A program made the position numbers and the translations under genes. From positions 22,501 through 86,500 of the forward strand of contig SMSO01000032.1 of NCBI GenBank assembly GCA_004764695.1: DNA of 64,000 nt, read 5' to 3'. Under the pieces are notes generated by a model. The model saw only the letters and a list, made by a program, of their open reading frames with translations, ran no database searches and was not told the origin of the DNA. Numbering within the stretch: position 1 is the stretch's first letter; each line of letters begins with the position of its first letter. This DNA comes from Schizochytrium sp. TIO01 (taxonomy: Eukaryota; Sar; Bigyra; Thraustochytrida; Thraustochytriidae). Of this stretch, positions 1 through 16,638 are shown one piece after another.

Positions 1-3000
1 CACCCTTCCTCGCGCCACCTCGAGAACTCACAAAACCGGCAACAGTTGCAACTTGTCAACTGTTCAGTTCTGACGGTTTCCCGTTCAGTGGCCGCGTTGA
101 ACAAGGGCCCTCCGACACAGAAACCGTTAATGAATATTGCAAGTGTTTGCTTGTTTTGGAGGTTTAAAAAGACCAAATAAAGGGTCGCAAATTTGGAAAT
201 TTCCAATTATATTTTTGAGGAATTTCTATAAATTTTAAAAGTGAAAATTTCTGTGGGGTATTTCTTCCAAAAACTTGATCTGGTACCTTGGGTCATGTTT
301 GGCATGTGCAGTTGAAGTATCGCAGGTTTGCTTCAACTGCAAATGCAGCAAACAAGACGAATAGGAATATATATATAAATTTATTAGCGGATCAAATTAT
401 TAATACCCTTAAGCGGATAGCAACAAATAGAATGTAAACAAACACTGGCTGATTTCGAACAACACGAGACACAAATCTTCGCATTGCACAGTATTGAAGC
501 CGACCGGCTTATACAATGCACATGTGTGCATCTACAAGGACGCCTCAATCATAAATGTGTTCAGTCCAAGGCTCTTTATCACAGGCTGCTTGTGGCAGTT
601 CGAAGTTCGAACGCAGCTCTTACATCATCACCTCCTGGCGTAAGGGCATCGCAACGACGTTAGAATAGAGAATCTTGCCTGAGGTCCTCGCCCTCTAGGC
701 TGCTTCTATACAAGTTGTCTATTGAATTCATTCGCCTTATATTCCATATTTATAGTAATAATGATAATAAGAATAATAATAATAAATTATTTAAAAGAGA
801 AAATGTTAACTTCTTTCAAGTTAAAGATTTTTTTAACTTTTTCATTTTAAAATAGAAGTTCAAAGAAATATTTTCAATCGAAAATCTTTTGCAGTTAAAA
901 AAAATCTCTTATCGTGCACGCTATAGTACAGCAAGGAAATTGCACACCTCGCTCCAAAAGCAAGCATGCCCTTTTGAAAACACCCAAAGTAGTGAATCAC
1001 TCAAGCCTCACCGGCCATATAAGCCAAGTCTTCCTAGCCTACACATAGCTAACCTATCTGACTCACATGAGCTTAGTTTTCTCAAAGAGCTGCGACTGCG
1101 CTCCACGCACGCAACCCCTTCGTTCACCATTCTGAAGGCTAGCCTATCCTTGCTCAGATCCCTTCTTTTTTCTCTCCGATTGGCTTCCAATCAACCAGGG
1201 AACGCGACACTGATTGAACTAAAGAAGTAATCGGATGAGGCTTAGAATGAGTCGCAAAACAGTGCACTAAGAGTGAAAGGGGTCTAAGAAGAAAAATGAG
1301 TTCTAAGCCATCTTTCTAAACATTCACAAAGTGTTTCAAATGTTTGGTCAGAGTGAAAATACTGAAGATTTGTCTAAGCAAGATGGGCATCAAGACAAGA
1401 TAGAAAGAAGAAAGAGCTGCTTTGAACGTGAGGATTTGAGGGCAAGTTTGGAGGTTGAGGCAATGTTGTTCGACTCCATCTTAGTATATCTACAAGCTTA
1501 TCATCGCAGTGGCAGAACTTATTAGAATGATGTTGTGCCCAGTAGACACTTGTTAAGTACAGCCACGAAAACCGAGACACCTGACACTGTCATTGAGCCA
1601 TAAATGTTCGGGTTTCTTGAGATCCAGTTGTGATCAGTGTTGGACGCTGTGAATTTTCATATGAGTTTTATGCCGAACATGAGTGTTTCGTTCAGCTTCA
1701 TTCGCGCGCAGTTTATTAGTGTACGAATTTGCTCTTACGATTAAACAAAGTCAGATCATCTCAAAACTAGAAAGCTATGTTGCACTATACGACCCCACGG
1801 CTAATAATACTACAATCCCTTTTGCTTTCAGATTGAATGTGCATAAATCAAAACAATTACTTTTATCGTAAGAGTGTGAAGCAGACTAGTATGTGGAGCC
1901 ATCCAAGCAATGATGGTCGTGAAATGAAAGGAGGAAGGAAGGCAATGCATACACGGTAAGGCTCTGCTCTTCCAGACAATTTATACGACGTGAGTCCATC
2001 TCATAACACTATTGGGCGCCAACTGCCTGGTGGATTGAATGCCGTACGCAGCTCTTACATCCATGTCGCTCGATATACGGCGTTAGCATCTGCGTTCAAA
2101 AAGAGATTGCTTACTGAGTTTTATCGAAAAAGTGATCAGATTATACCAGAAATGAGCCATTAAAGTACACCAGACACTTCGTTAGGATATTACCATGATA
2201 CTATTGACTGCTCGAGCTTTTGCGTGATCACATGTTTCTCCTAGCTCTTTCGTTGATTTGAAAACAGTCTATATCAGGATATTTTTCCAGGATACAAAAC
2301 TTCAGGTTTGATAACTATAGCTATTACATATTAGCTTCTGCAATGGAGCGCACAGAGTTAGTCTGACAAAAGAACGAACTCTAGTGAGGTGGGCAGTGAG
2401 ACCTGATGAAAAGTGTGAAAGGGAAAAGAATAGTATTGAGTTTATTGAGTTTCTAGACACAGACAAACTGAATACATAGATTTCGCATTGAAGGGTGGCG
2501 TTGATTTACATTTGGGTAAGACACCTGGACAGATATGGCTTTGGTACTGAATGAGGCCTGCAACATCATTTTCCTTCAACGCACAACAATGCATAACGAC
2601 GCCATCCTTGTTGGAGAAGGGATTCACATTCTCATTATTTATCATTTTGCAACAAGTTATTAGTTATTAAATCACATGTATCATTAAATATTTTGTCTGG
2701 CAGTTATAGCAAAACAGAAAAACAATGGCCAAGCTTCCCCATAGACGTTGCTTCAGAAGTTGTTGCATTTCCATAATTTATCGAGCCTTCTCAAACTTGG
2801 AAAGGTCGTCACGAGCAAACCATGTGCTTTAAAAAGTTGAAGCTCGAGTAATACTTTAATAAATACTAACCAAAAATTTGGGTTCAGGGATTTGATAAAC
2901 TTGAAAACGACTTCTAAACTTACCTTCACATTCACACTCCAGGATGTGTATGAAGAATTATGGACTTATAAGGCATTATTTAACGTCAGGTTATATTTTA

Positions 3001-3364
3001 TTCATACAATGACCCTCAATCATTGTTTCTAAATGCAAACATCGGGGATTTGAGCTTTACGACAATTTTTCACTTCACTTCTTGAAAATCACTGGTTGCT
3101 GCATGCGCGTTCACTAACTGTGTCTTGTTCTCCAACGTCTTTCAAAATATTGTCTATGACTCTTGCAGCGTTTAATTTATTCGTTTCTTAAATTGTCAAT
3201 CTTAGTATTCAATGAAAATGTTTCCATCACCTACACACTATATTATAATTAATATTTTCTATAACAATCAAAATCCTATGAATCTATAAAATAGTAATAT
3301 CATTTCTGTAGTTTTGCATACAAGCAACAAGGTTTAACAAAAAAATATATATTCAGAACTTCTT
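1..3364. other. AT-rich stretch without a convincing gene
   Basis: This segment is AT-rich and has only short open frames, most beginning at TTG or GTG and none with a recognisable domain or low-complexity-free conserved stretch. A 15-nt direct repeat occurs at 611-625 and 2046-2060 (acgcagctcttacat) within weakly similar surroundings, which could be the trace of an old dispersed element. A gene made of several small exons could be missed here. Confidence 0.6.
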
Positions 3365-8010
<4,646 letters not shown>

Positions 8011-9127
8011 CACGACCTTTCGAGCCGAGAGATACGGGGAATTGCCTTACGTGAAGAGCGACCTGTCAACGAGCGTATCCCTGCGTGCAGACCTTGGCTA
8101 AGCTTGCACGACGACTGCAGTGGTTGCAGAAGGTTTGGACCTGTTAGTTGAATTTGCAAGTCTTGCGAAGTGGTGCGTGGACAACTTCTAATCTACTATA
8201 GCATTCCCTATCATACACTTATAGCTTGTCTAATTCCGATGAAGTGAGGTTTCGTGATTCTTATTTTCCTCGCATCAGTCATAGGTAATGACCATGTATA
8301 TTTTTTTGCTTGGGTAAAAAGTCGATCCACAACACTCATTTTGACATATCCCTATACTTTCGTACAACTCAACTAAAAACAGTTTATAGTTTCCCTCTTT
8401 TATCAGTGTAGCTGAGATGAAGGCAGCCTCAGCCGTCCGCGATTGATGCACTGAAGATCTTCACGGATTGCAAGGCCACTAGGTATTTGAAACTTCTGAT
8501 TGCGACTATTGAAATTGTCATCAGAACTCTGCAACTATTTTGAAGTGGTCCTATTCTCACCCCTTTCACACAATGGAGAGACAAAGAGTAATACTTATTT
8601 TTCGTACCTAGCTAGATAGATATCTATCTACCTTGGCTTTTATGGAATCCAAATGAAAACACCCACTACTACCTAGATACTATCTAGCTAGAGAGTAGAA
8701 AAGCTGATTACTAAGAGAGTCTCCCCATCTAAACTAATAGTATTTACTGTTTACTTAGTAGTGTACTTTTGAGTAATAGGTACGTACCTACAAACTTAAC
8801 TTATAATGATGATGAATCTTCCGGTGGGCTTGGAAGCCCCTCAAGCTCCCCCTCTCATCTTATAGTTTGTTCTAAGAGTTGTAGGCAATTGCAGACTATC
8901 ATACTACTAGTATAAATTCATGGAGGGGTGTGCGTTCCTATGCCACTGGTGAGACTAAAACAGCAGATCCAGTAGAATACGTAGCTTTCCTGAAAGTAGT
9001 CGTCCCCAAAGAGGGAGGGAATTAGCATGACTACGAACTCAGCAAAGGAATATAGAACAGCAGGGATGCGCAGCAGCAAATCCTCAACCGGGCCTGCTCT
9101 TGGACGAAGGAGGACAACGCTTGTAGC
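8011..9127. other. Divergent intergenic region between the two LRR genes
   Basis: This 1.1-kb AT-rich spacer separates the start codons of the two head-to-head LRR genes and should contain both promoters. It holds palindrome-like CTAGATAGATATCTATCTA and TACCTAGATACTATCTAGCTAG stretches near 8613-8700. No coding potential is visible. Confidence 0.5.
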
Positions 9128-12100
9128 ATGAGCTTGACAAACATTGCGGACCCTGAGGTCAAAGTAGCCAAAGCTCTGCAAGAGCTACGGAGTGGCACTG
9201 TTTCTGAACGGTAAGCTGCGACAAGCCATCGGCATAGATAAAACAGAGTTTTCAGCCAGCTAACAAATCTTTCTTCATTGGACTTCACAGCGCGTTTTAC
9301 GAAGACATCACAGAAGATGATCTTCTCACCTTAGCTCAGCTACTTGAAAGAACGAGAGATTTAATCAAGCTCACGTAAGTACCTTCTTTTCAAGAAACAT
9401 CACTTGCTACTTGGGGAAAGCAAACAAACTAACACGTTCTCTCAAGCAGTCTCTTGCAAAGCAGTATTGGAGATGATGCGGCTGCGGCCTTAGCGGATGG
9501 ATTGGCCAAAAATCAATCCTTGAGGGAGCTCACGTAAGTTTGACAAAACATCTGTAAAATCCGTGCTTCATTCTCCCAAACTAACCGCATTAGACTTCTC
9601 TGATTTGATGTCCGAACCCCTTTCCTTTTCACGAATAAAAGGATTGCAGACAGTAACCTGACAGAAGAGGGTACATTGGTGCTCGCCAATGCCTTGAAAG
9701 CGAACCGATCTCTCATCATGCTTTCGTAAGTCCTGTTTCGGAATTTATACAGCACCCTCAGATGACTAACTTCTTTATTGCGTCCATGTTGAGGTGAGAC
9801 CTAGTCTTGGCCAAAGCCACATAGGTAGGCTTGGCGCTCAGACGCTGGCACCCATCCTAATCGAAAATGAAACACTTATTATGCTCAAGTAAGTGCAACG
9901 AACTATTGTCGCAACTTCCTGCTTCTTCTTTCTAACCTAAATCATGGATGTATTTTATTGTCGAATCCCAGCCTGGGAAATAATGAGATTGGGGACGATG
10001 GCGCAAAAGCTCTTGCGGAAGCCTTACCTTCTAGCAAGCTGCTACAAAGTCTCGAGTACGTTTGAGAGATTCTGGCAAATACCACTGAAAATACTAACTG
10101 AGTTGCAACCATTCTAATAGACTGGCAAACAACGGAATTGGACCTGAAGGTGCAGAAGCACTCGCCGTGTCTTTAATAGAGAATGAGAACTTGAACTTTC
10201 TTGGGTAAGTCATTTACATGAATCATTGAGATTAGGGCATTCAACCTAACCTTGAAACTTTCAATGTGCTCTCCTTCCAAACTCAAGGCTTTCATGGAAT
10301 CACATTGGGGACCGCGGAGCACAGGCTCTTGCTCAGCCTCTGTTAACCAGTGATTCTCTCACCACTCTATAGTACGTTAACTTTATTCGTTATTTCCTTT
10401 GAATTTGTAGCATGCTAACCTCTCTTCAACTAACCACAACATTCTACGGATATCAGCCTCGTCAAAAACGGTATTGGAGACGACGGCGCAGAAGCACTTG
10501 GGAAGGCTCTCGAGCTAAATAACTCTGTTGTGTACCTCTAGTGAGTGTATCATATTTATTCTACTGTCTTTGGAGGGCCTGTGTGAGCTTTGTGTCTAAC
10601 TAACGAACATATCAAAATTTGGTGGTCTTAGCCTTCTAGAGAACAACATCAGGGACCTCGGTGCAGCTGCATTGGCTAAAGCCTTGGAGAAAAATGAAAT
10701 GTTGAAAAGACTCGAGTAAGTTGCTTCGAATTTGATGGTCACGATTCTAGTCCTCTAACCAGTAATGAGATAGACTTGCGCTTAACGATATTGGCCCTGA
10801 TGGAGCTGCTGCGCTCGCTGAGGCGCTCAAGAAAAATGAATCTTTGACATCACTCGCGTACGTTTTAGAGAATGGAGTTATTTGTTTGCCGATGGAACCA
10901 AAATTAACTTGAGGAGTATACGCAACATTTTCTTTCTCAATTGCTGGGTAAAACAGTCTCTCTCGAAATCACATTGGCGATGAAGGCGCCACAGCCCTTG
11001 CTGCTGGTCTAAGCGTGAATCAAACTCTAGCTTCTTTGTAGTAAGTAACATGGCGAGATCTGAATAATCACAAGCAGAGACTGACATTAGTTGAACCTGC
11101 GCTTGCGAGAACATAGTCTTGTGAAGAATGCAATCAGTAGCACAGGTGCAAAGGCTTTAGCCGAGTCTCTTGAGACAAACAAAGCTTTGACTCGTCTCAG
11201 GTAAGACATTTGTTTCAGAAGGGTATTTCTTGGGTATTTTACTCTATTGAAATGCGTGAGAATGTGTTGGGTTGTTTTGGACTTTCGCAAAAGAAGACCA
11301 GCTTCATCCAAGCAATTTTACTAACATACTGCTTTTCTTTTTTTCTTTCTTATTATTTTAAATTTAATTCAATTGATCGTTTCTACGCAATTGAACAGTT
11401 TGGACTGGAATTATGTAGGGAGTGAGGGAGCCAAGTCTTTGGCCGTAGCCCTTCACACGAACCAGACTCTTCGCTGGCTAGAGTAAGTCAGGCACGTTTA
11501 TTGTTTCAAGTGCAACAGAGTGCGAGGGGATCAAAGAGACTAATGACAATATACTTTTCTTGCCACTTACTTGTGTTCTGCATATCTAGTTTATTCCATT
11601 GTCCTATTGGAAAGCCTGGTGTCAATGCCTTGGCGGACGTAGTACATGCGGATAACGTTGGCCTCTGGAAACTTTCGTAAGTTCTGCATCTGGCGTCAAT
11701 GAGAATCCATGGTAAATATAATCCGAACTAACTAACTAACTGATGCAAATTGCTACCAAAACATAGTCTCGATTCGAAAGACGAAATGCTCTCGATTCAA
11801 GAAATTCTGCGAATTTCTTCAAAGACAGATATCGTCCGACAACAAGTCAAAGAATACGGAGAGAGAGCTCTTGCAGCCCTTCAAGGAGACGTCAAGGTTA
11901 GATGGGGGCGAGCCAAAGTAATGGTAGTCGGCAAAGTTGGTGTGGGCAAATCAGCTTTGATTCGTGCACTTTTACACGAACCAGAAATACAAGATGCTGG
12001 CGATACAGCTGCTCCGCCAGGCATACAGATCAAGCTAACAAGGTCAAGAAATTGGACATCACAACAGCGTATTGACACAGCCGACCTCGGCAAGGTCTTT

Positions 12101-13633
12101 GCTCAGCAGCAAACCACTCGCAAGAGCCTATTGCGCACTGCCAGTAAACGTGTCTCTCAACGCCTCTCGCAAATTGCTGGCTCGAGCCAACGCCGTCGCC
12201 CTTTGGTTAACATTTGGCCTTCAAAGCTCGAGAAGACTTACGATGCCAAAAGCATGTTCGAGGCCAAGCAACGAGCCAAGGCCGGTGGAGGTGCACGAGG
12301 AAGTCGCCTTACAGATGAAGATATTAGCTTCAGCTTTTGGAATTTCAGTGGTCCGGAGGTCCTCCAAGATCTGTTCTGTACCCCAGACGGTATCTACATT
12401 CTTGTGTTCGATCTACGTGAACTTGCTGGTAAGGAAAACTTCCCAGGGATAGACGATAACTTAGACAATCCCGGGCAAGCACGTTCTTCCCTGAGCGCTT
12501 GGCTTCGTAAGATCAAAGTCTACGCCCCCAGTGCCCAAGTGCTACTGGTTGGTACCCACTACGACGCTGTGAATACTCACGAGATGCTGCAAGCCATTGA
12601 TGTCGATGTTGCAACAATCTTTGACGAGAGTGGTGGAAACCTACGCCTTTTAGAAAATGCACGTGATGACCTTCACTTTTTCCTTTTTGATAAGACCGAC
12701 GAACACGATTTGCAAGGCCGTCTTCAAGATCTCCGTAATCTGCTTACTTCGATCGTGGTCGATAGCGACTTCTTGATGCAAAAGTTTCCCCTTCGATGGC
12801 TTTGGTGCCTCGATCAGCTGTTCATGCCTCCAGGAAAGCATACAACATATAACAAGGTACTTTCTTTGGCACACAAAAAATGCGGCCTAAACGAGGATAC
12901 TGATGTTCCAGAGCTCCTTTCGTTCATGCAAAGGCGAGGAGTCCTGGTTCATCTCACATGTACAGGTCCCTTACGCAATCTTGTCATGACCCATCCGCAG
13001 TGGGTTATTACCAACCTTTCTCGCATAGTTTGCGCTCGGCAGCACATGGGAGGTATTGCGGACGAGCTCCTCCAGGAGTATCCAGGTCTCGAGGGGGACT
13101 TGACTGATTGGTCTTCCCAGGGTTTAGTAAGCCAGAATCTTTTGGCCGCATTCGTCAAGCGTCAGCATGCTCCTTTCTTCAGCGAACTCATGCAGGAACT
13201 TCTTCTTGCTTGCGCAAGCCCGTGGTCCATGGGAGATGAGTGTATGCTCGTTCCGAGCTTGTTGCCACCCATCTCGCTTTCGAAGTTGCAGGACATTCTC
13301 GAGACGGACTTTGGTATGGAAGAGGCGGTGGCCCATATTCAGATGAGCTTATTTTCCGAAGGTCTTTTTGAACGATGCATTGCACGTGTTTTGCAGGATA
13401 TGCACACCATTGAAGATGTTTTAGGCATTCATGCCAACCTTTTGTACTTGCAGGTCGAGAACATAGGCCCCTTCCTGATTCGTGCAGATCCTGAAAATTG
13501 TTGCATCGCGATGCATTCGCATCTTGGGAAACCTGCTGACTCTGCAAATGACTTCGTACTTAACTGCGTGACTCACATCGACCAAGCCTTCATGAACAAT
13601 ACCTTGCAACCAACTATGAATGATGATACCTGA
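9128..13633 (+). CDS. ROCO-family LRR-Roc-COR GTPase (1042 aa, 16 exons)
   Basis: Exons: 9128-9210, 9291-9374, 9450-9533, 9642-9725, 9805-9888, 9972-10055, 10121-10204, 10288-10371, 10457-10540, 10632-10715, 10774-10857, 10957-11040, 11117-11200, 11399-11482, 11590-11676, 11767-13633. Exons 2-14 are exactly 84 nt, all introns are phase 2, and splice sites are GT-AG, giving 1043 codons in one open frame. Exon 1 encodes a helical cap (MSLTNIADPEVKVAKALQEL). Exons 2-15 each encode one LRR of the L-x-x-N-x-I-G-x-x-G-A-x-A-L-A type. The 1867-nt last exon encodes a Roc GTPase with P-loop GKVGVGKS (~476-483), a ~60-residue basic insert, a degenerate G3 motif WNFSGPE (~612-618) and G4 THYD (~684-687), followed by a COR dimerisation domain (~760-975). 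No kinase domain follows. ROCO proteins are GTP-regulated dimeric signalling proteins; this one is probably cytosolic. The pathway is unknown. Confidence 0.88.
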
Positions 13634-14979
13634 AAGCGCATCTTCATCGAGACTGTTGCAAGTGTGCTTGTATGACTCTGATCGTCTTGATGATCTTCAT
13701 TGTCACGGCATTCTACGATGACTGACGGCAAATCTGGCCCACTCTCAGTTCTTTCTTTTCCATCCCTGAATCTTTGGCCCAACACACTAGCTGGTTTAAA
13801 ATCTCATTTATCCATGTTCATTTTTCATTGAAGTCGAAAATAAGCACACCCAGGTTGCAAAGATAAATACCAAATTTACTCTCGCTCATATTAGCAGAAG
13901 AAGGCAACTCAAAGGTTCATTCGCCAATACTCTCTAGAGAGGTTCTACTATGACTTCTATGAAAGTCCAAAGTCGAAAAGCAGAGATCTCGCCAGAATTC
14001 CGCGCAGTCTCGGTCTCTTGAACGCCTGATTGTGTGGTCCCGATGCTGGCTGTGCCAGGGTACCCACTTGCCTTGGTGAGAAGTGATCAGCTCGCAAAGC
14101 TTTAGCTTCTCCGACCTATGAAGGACAAGAGAGCCAAAGAGCCATCGCTACTAATGGAGGAAGATTCCAACTCTTCGAAAGCCTGCGCGTTCTTTTCGCC
14201 TCTCAGGAGTTCTTGAGATTCTGCGCTTTTCAAGCGTGGTCCTTGCCGTGGCTACTGCTAGCAGTCACCTATGCTCTACTCTACGGCTGCTAGTTTTGAG
14301 GCACTCTGGTTCTAGTAGTAGGTGGACCTACTGCCAATCCATCTCAAGCACAAGCAATCAATGAATGCGGACGTACCTACTATCAATGTTCTTGCTTCAA
14401 GTTGGTTGAAACTCAAGTCACGTGAGTGATCGTGGGTTTATACCCAAAGATTTTGCTGTGACTAGTGATCTCAAGTAGGTAGGTGGGCCATACTTTCAAG
14501 GCTTTTGAGTCCTTAGGCGTTCGAGGCGCACGCTGAGGCCTCCAGCTCTGCCCGGTCGCCAGGCCTTGACATCAGGACAGAAGCTGACGCGCCAAGCGTC
14601 GCGGCCTTGGCACGCATAGTCAGAACTGGTTATACCTAGGAGTAGCAACAGCGGCCGCAGAAATTGCCTTGGGTTGAGATGCTGACGCCGTAGAGAAAGA
14701 ACCGTTTGAGCCCGTGCGCAACCTGTCCCACCTCGGATGTAGCTGGTTGGTCGTGGGTGCCGAGAAAGACAGCGGTCTCAATTTCTTTCAGCAACAGTGC
14801 TCCCACCTGAACTACCTAGCAGAGGCTGGTAGGTAGGAACTGCCGACTAATACAATTGCATTGAAGTGGATCTCTTCTTGGCCACATGGATGCAGTTCGT
14901 AATCCAGGTGGTATGCAAAACCGATTCAAGGCTTTGAGCAAGCAGTCTGTGTCTAAAAATAGAGAACCATTTCATCAAC
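13634..14979. other. Intergenic region, no gene recognised
   Basis: The 1.35-kb spacer shows only short frames. The last ~100 bp (from the ATG at 14887) form an overlapping open frame that stops inside the next gene, so a 5' exon or an upstream open frame of that gene may lie here. Confidence 0.4.
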
Positions 14980-16638
14980 ATGGGGACAGGAGATCTCTTG
15001 CATACCTGCAACAACAACACGCCATTTTCTCGTGACAGAGATCCTGCACATGAATCTGTGCCACCTGCAGATAAGTCAAGGAAAGAAAATGCTGTCGTGC
15101 TGCTCGAAAATACATTAAAAAATAGACAAGTCATAGAAGAGGAGCTCTTAGCGCGTGAGCAAGAGCGTGCCATGCGGCGTGAACGATTATCATCTTCAGG
15201 CACAGAGGAAGAGCTTCCTAGTTCCTCGAGCCCTTCAAGCGATTCAGGCGTTACTATGGAGCCTAATCAGATCGAAACTACTTACGACGGTCGCCCTCTC
15301 CTTGCCAAACTCTCAGTAAGCGATTTGCAAGCCCGTGGTCTCGAGCTTCAACCACATCATCAAATCTATCTCACAATAACGATGGAGGGCGTTTGCAAAA
15401 CAACAGACAGGTCGCCAGAACCCTCCCCTGATGGAAAGATCATCTTCTCGCATCCCAACACTGATCCTCTACAATTCAACGTGAGTGATGTAGCAGCAAA
15501 CCTCATGGTTGCGCTCTACAGCAAACCACAACCACAACCTGGCGCTCAGGATTTATGTGTTGGTAAGGTAATTGTACCTTTGTCAAGACTATACAAGGAT
15601 GCCTTCTTGCCGCGCTTGCTAAGCAGGCGTCATAACCATTTTTCTTTTGACAGCTGGTTTGAACTGTACCCAGTCAAACCCTCGCAAAACCGTTTTGAGC
15701 TTGCGATTCCAGGTCTTTCAGGGCTCTCTCCATCTCGAAAATCATTGGGCCAACTGCATCTTCGCTTGGAATTGCAAACCAAACCTGGCTATCCTTTAGC
15801 CCTCTGTGCGTTCCTCAATCCACCATTCACACCAACTCAACAACCTAGTACTCCTTCCTTCTCTGCATCTCAAAGTGCAGCATCGCTATCTCATACGTTG
15901 AAGGCCGTCAAATATAATGAACTGCGTCTTCAAGCCCTTTTAGCTTCCATTAAAGCTACCCTCGACTCCATTCGTAGCGTTCGCCACTGGGAACGACCGC
16001 AAATCACTGGTTTGTTGCTTGCTTGGCACACGTATGCGTGTCTTTATGCTGCATGCTGGCAGCTACCAATGCTTATCACAGTCTTGGTGGTGGGCTGTAG
16101 TCTTGCTTTCCCGTACGCTCCTTCTGGGGAAGCACCGCAAATGTATACTTCAGAAACTGCCAGAATTCGGAATGGGGTAAAAGATGACGACCAATTCACT
16201 CAGGACTTCTCTCTGACCGAACTTGCAAGTTTGCTGACAAAGATCTCTTGCACGACTGAGCGACTTTTCAATGCATTCAACTGGACAGATAAGATTGCGA
16301 GTTTGGGGGTATCTCTTGCCGTCTTGCTAACGGGACTAGCAGCTTCTGTTTTTGCGTTCGGACTTCATGTCTTTACGACTCATTGTCTACCTCTGCATCA
16401 TATTTTATATATAGGCGGTGTTTTATTTCTGAGTCCTTCGGTGATTGACAAGGTACAGTGTTCGGTTAAGAAGGCTGCTAGTGCAATTTTGAATCGCGCC
16501 AAAGTATCGGAATCTGCCATATGGCAGTGTCCCGCAGTTTGCATTCAAATGTTGTGCAATCTAAATGCGCGTATCCTTGATGCTGAAGAGCTTGTTCATC
16601 GCCGAATTGCCAGCACACAAGAGGTACAGCTACCCTAG
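14980..16638 (+). CDS. C2 domain / PRT_C (MCTP-like) membrane protein
   Basis: The 552-aa protein has a disordered, Ser-rich N-terminus with a charged helix (~45-75). A single C2-like beta-sandwich follows (~95-265; GRPLLAKLSVSDLQARGL..., ...DLCVGKVIVPLSRLY). The C-terminal region (~320-500) resembles the MCTP 'phosphoribosyltransferase C-terminal' domain, with the W-E-R-P entry motif before hydrophobic segments at ~343-375, ~439-466 and ~472-490. MCTP proteins have several C2 domains and anchor in the ER to tether membranes; here only one C2 is seen. Calcium-binding aspartates are not obvious, so binding may be lipid-only or protein-based. The start is a true ATG, but an upstream exon is possible. 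Confidence 0.6.
   Translation: MGTGDLLHTCNNNTPFSRDRDPAHESVPPADKSRKENAVVLLENTLKNRQVIEEELLAREQERAMRRERLSSSGTEEELPSSSSPSSDSGVTMEPNQIETTYDGRPLLAKLSVSDLQARGLELQPHHQIYLTITMEGVCKTTDRSPEPSPDGKIIFSHPNTDPLQFNVSDVAANLMVALYSKPQPQPGAQDLCVGKVIVPLSRLYKDAFLPRLLSRRHNHFSFDSWFELYPVKPSQNRFELAIPGLSGLSPSRKSLGQLHLRLELQTKPGYPLALCAFLNPPFTPTQQPSTPSFSASQSAASLSHTLKAVKYNELRLQALLASIKATLDSIRSVRHWERPQITGLLLAWHTYACLYAACWQLPMLITVLVVGCSLAFPYAPSGEAPQMYTSETARIRNGVKDDDQFTQDFSLTELASLLTKISCTTERLFNAFNWTDKIASLGVSLAVLLTGLAASVFAFGLHVFTTHCLPLHHILYIGGVLFLSPSVIDKVQCSVKKAASAILNRAKVSESAIWQCPAVCIQMLCNLNARILDAEELVHRRIASTQEVQLP

Noticed and set aside
889-1230. 113-aa plus-strand frame in the first kilobases
   Set aside because: It begins at TTG, has no recognisable features, and overlaps an antisense frame of similar length.
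611-2060. 15-nt direct repeat (611-625 and 2046-2060) as evidence of a transposon
   Set aside because: The similarity outside the 15 bases is weak, and no terminal repeats, target duplication or transposase were found.
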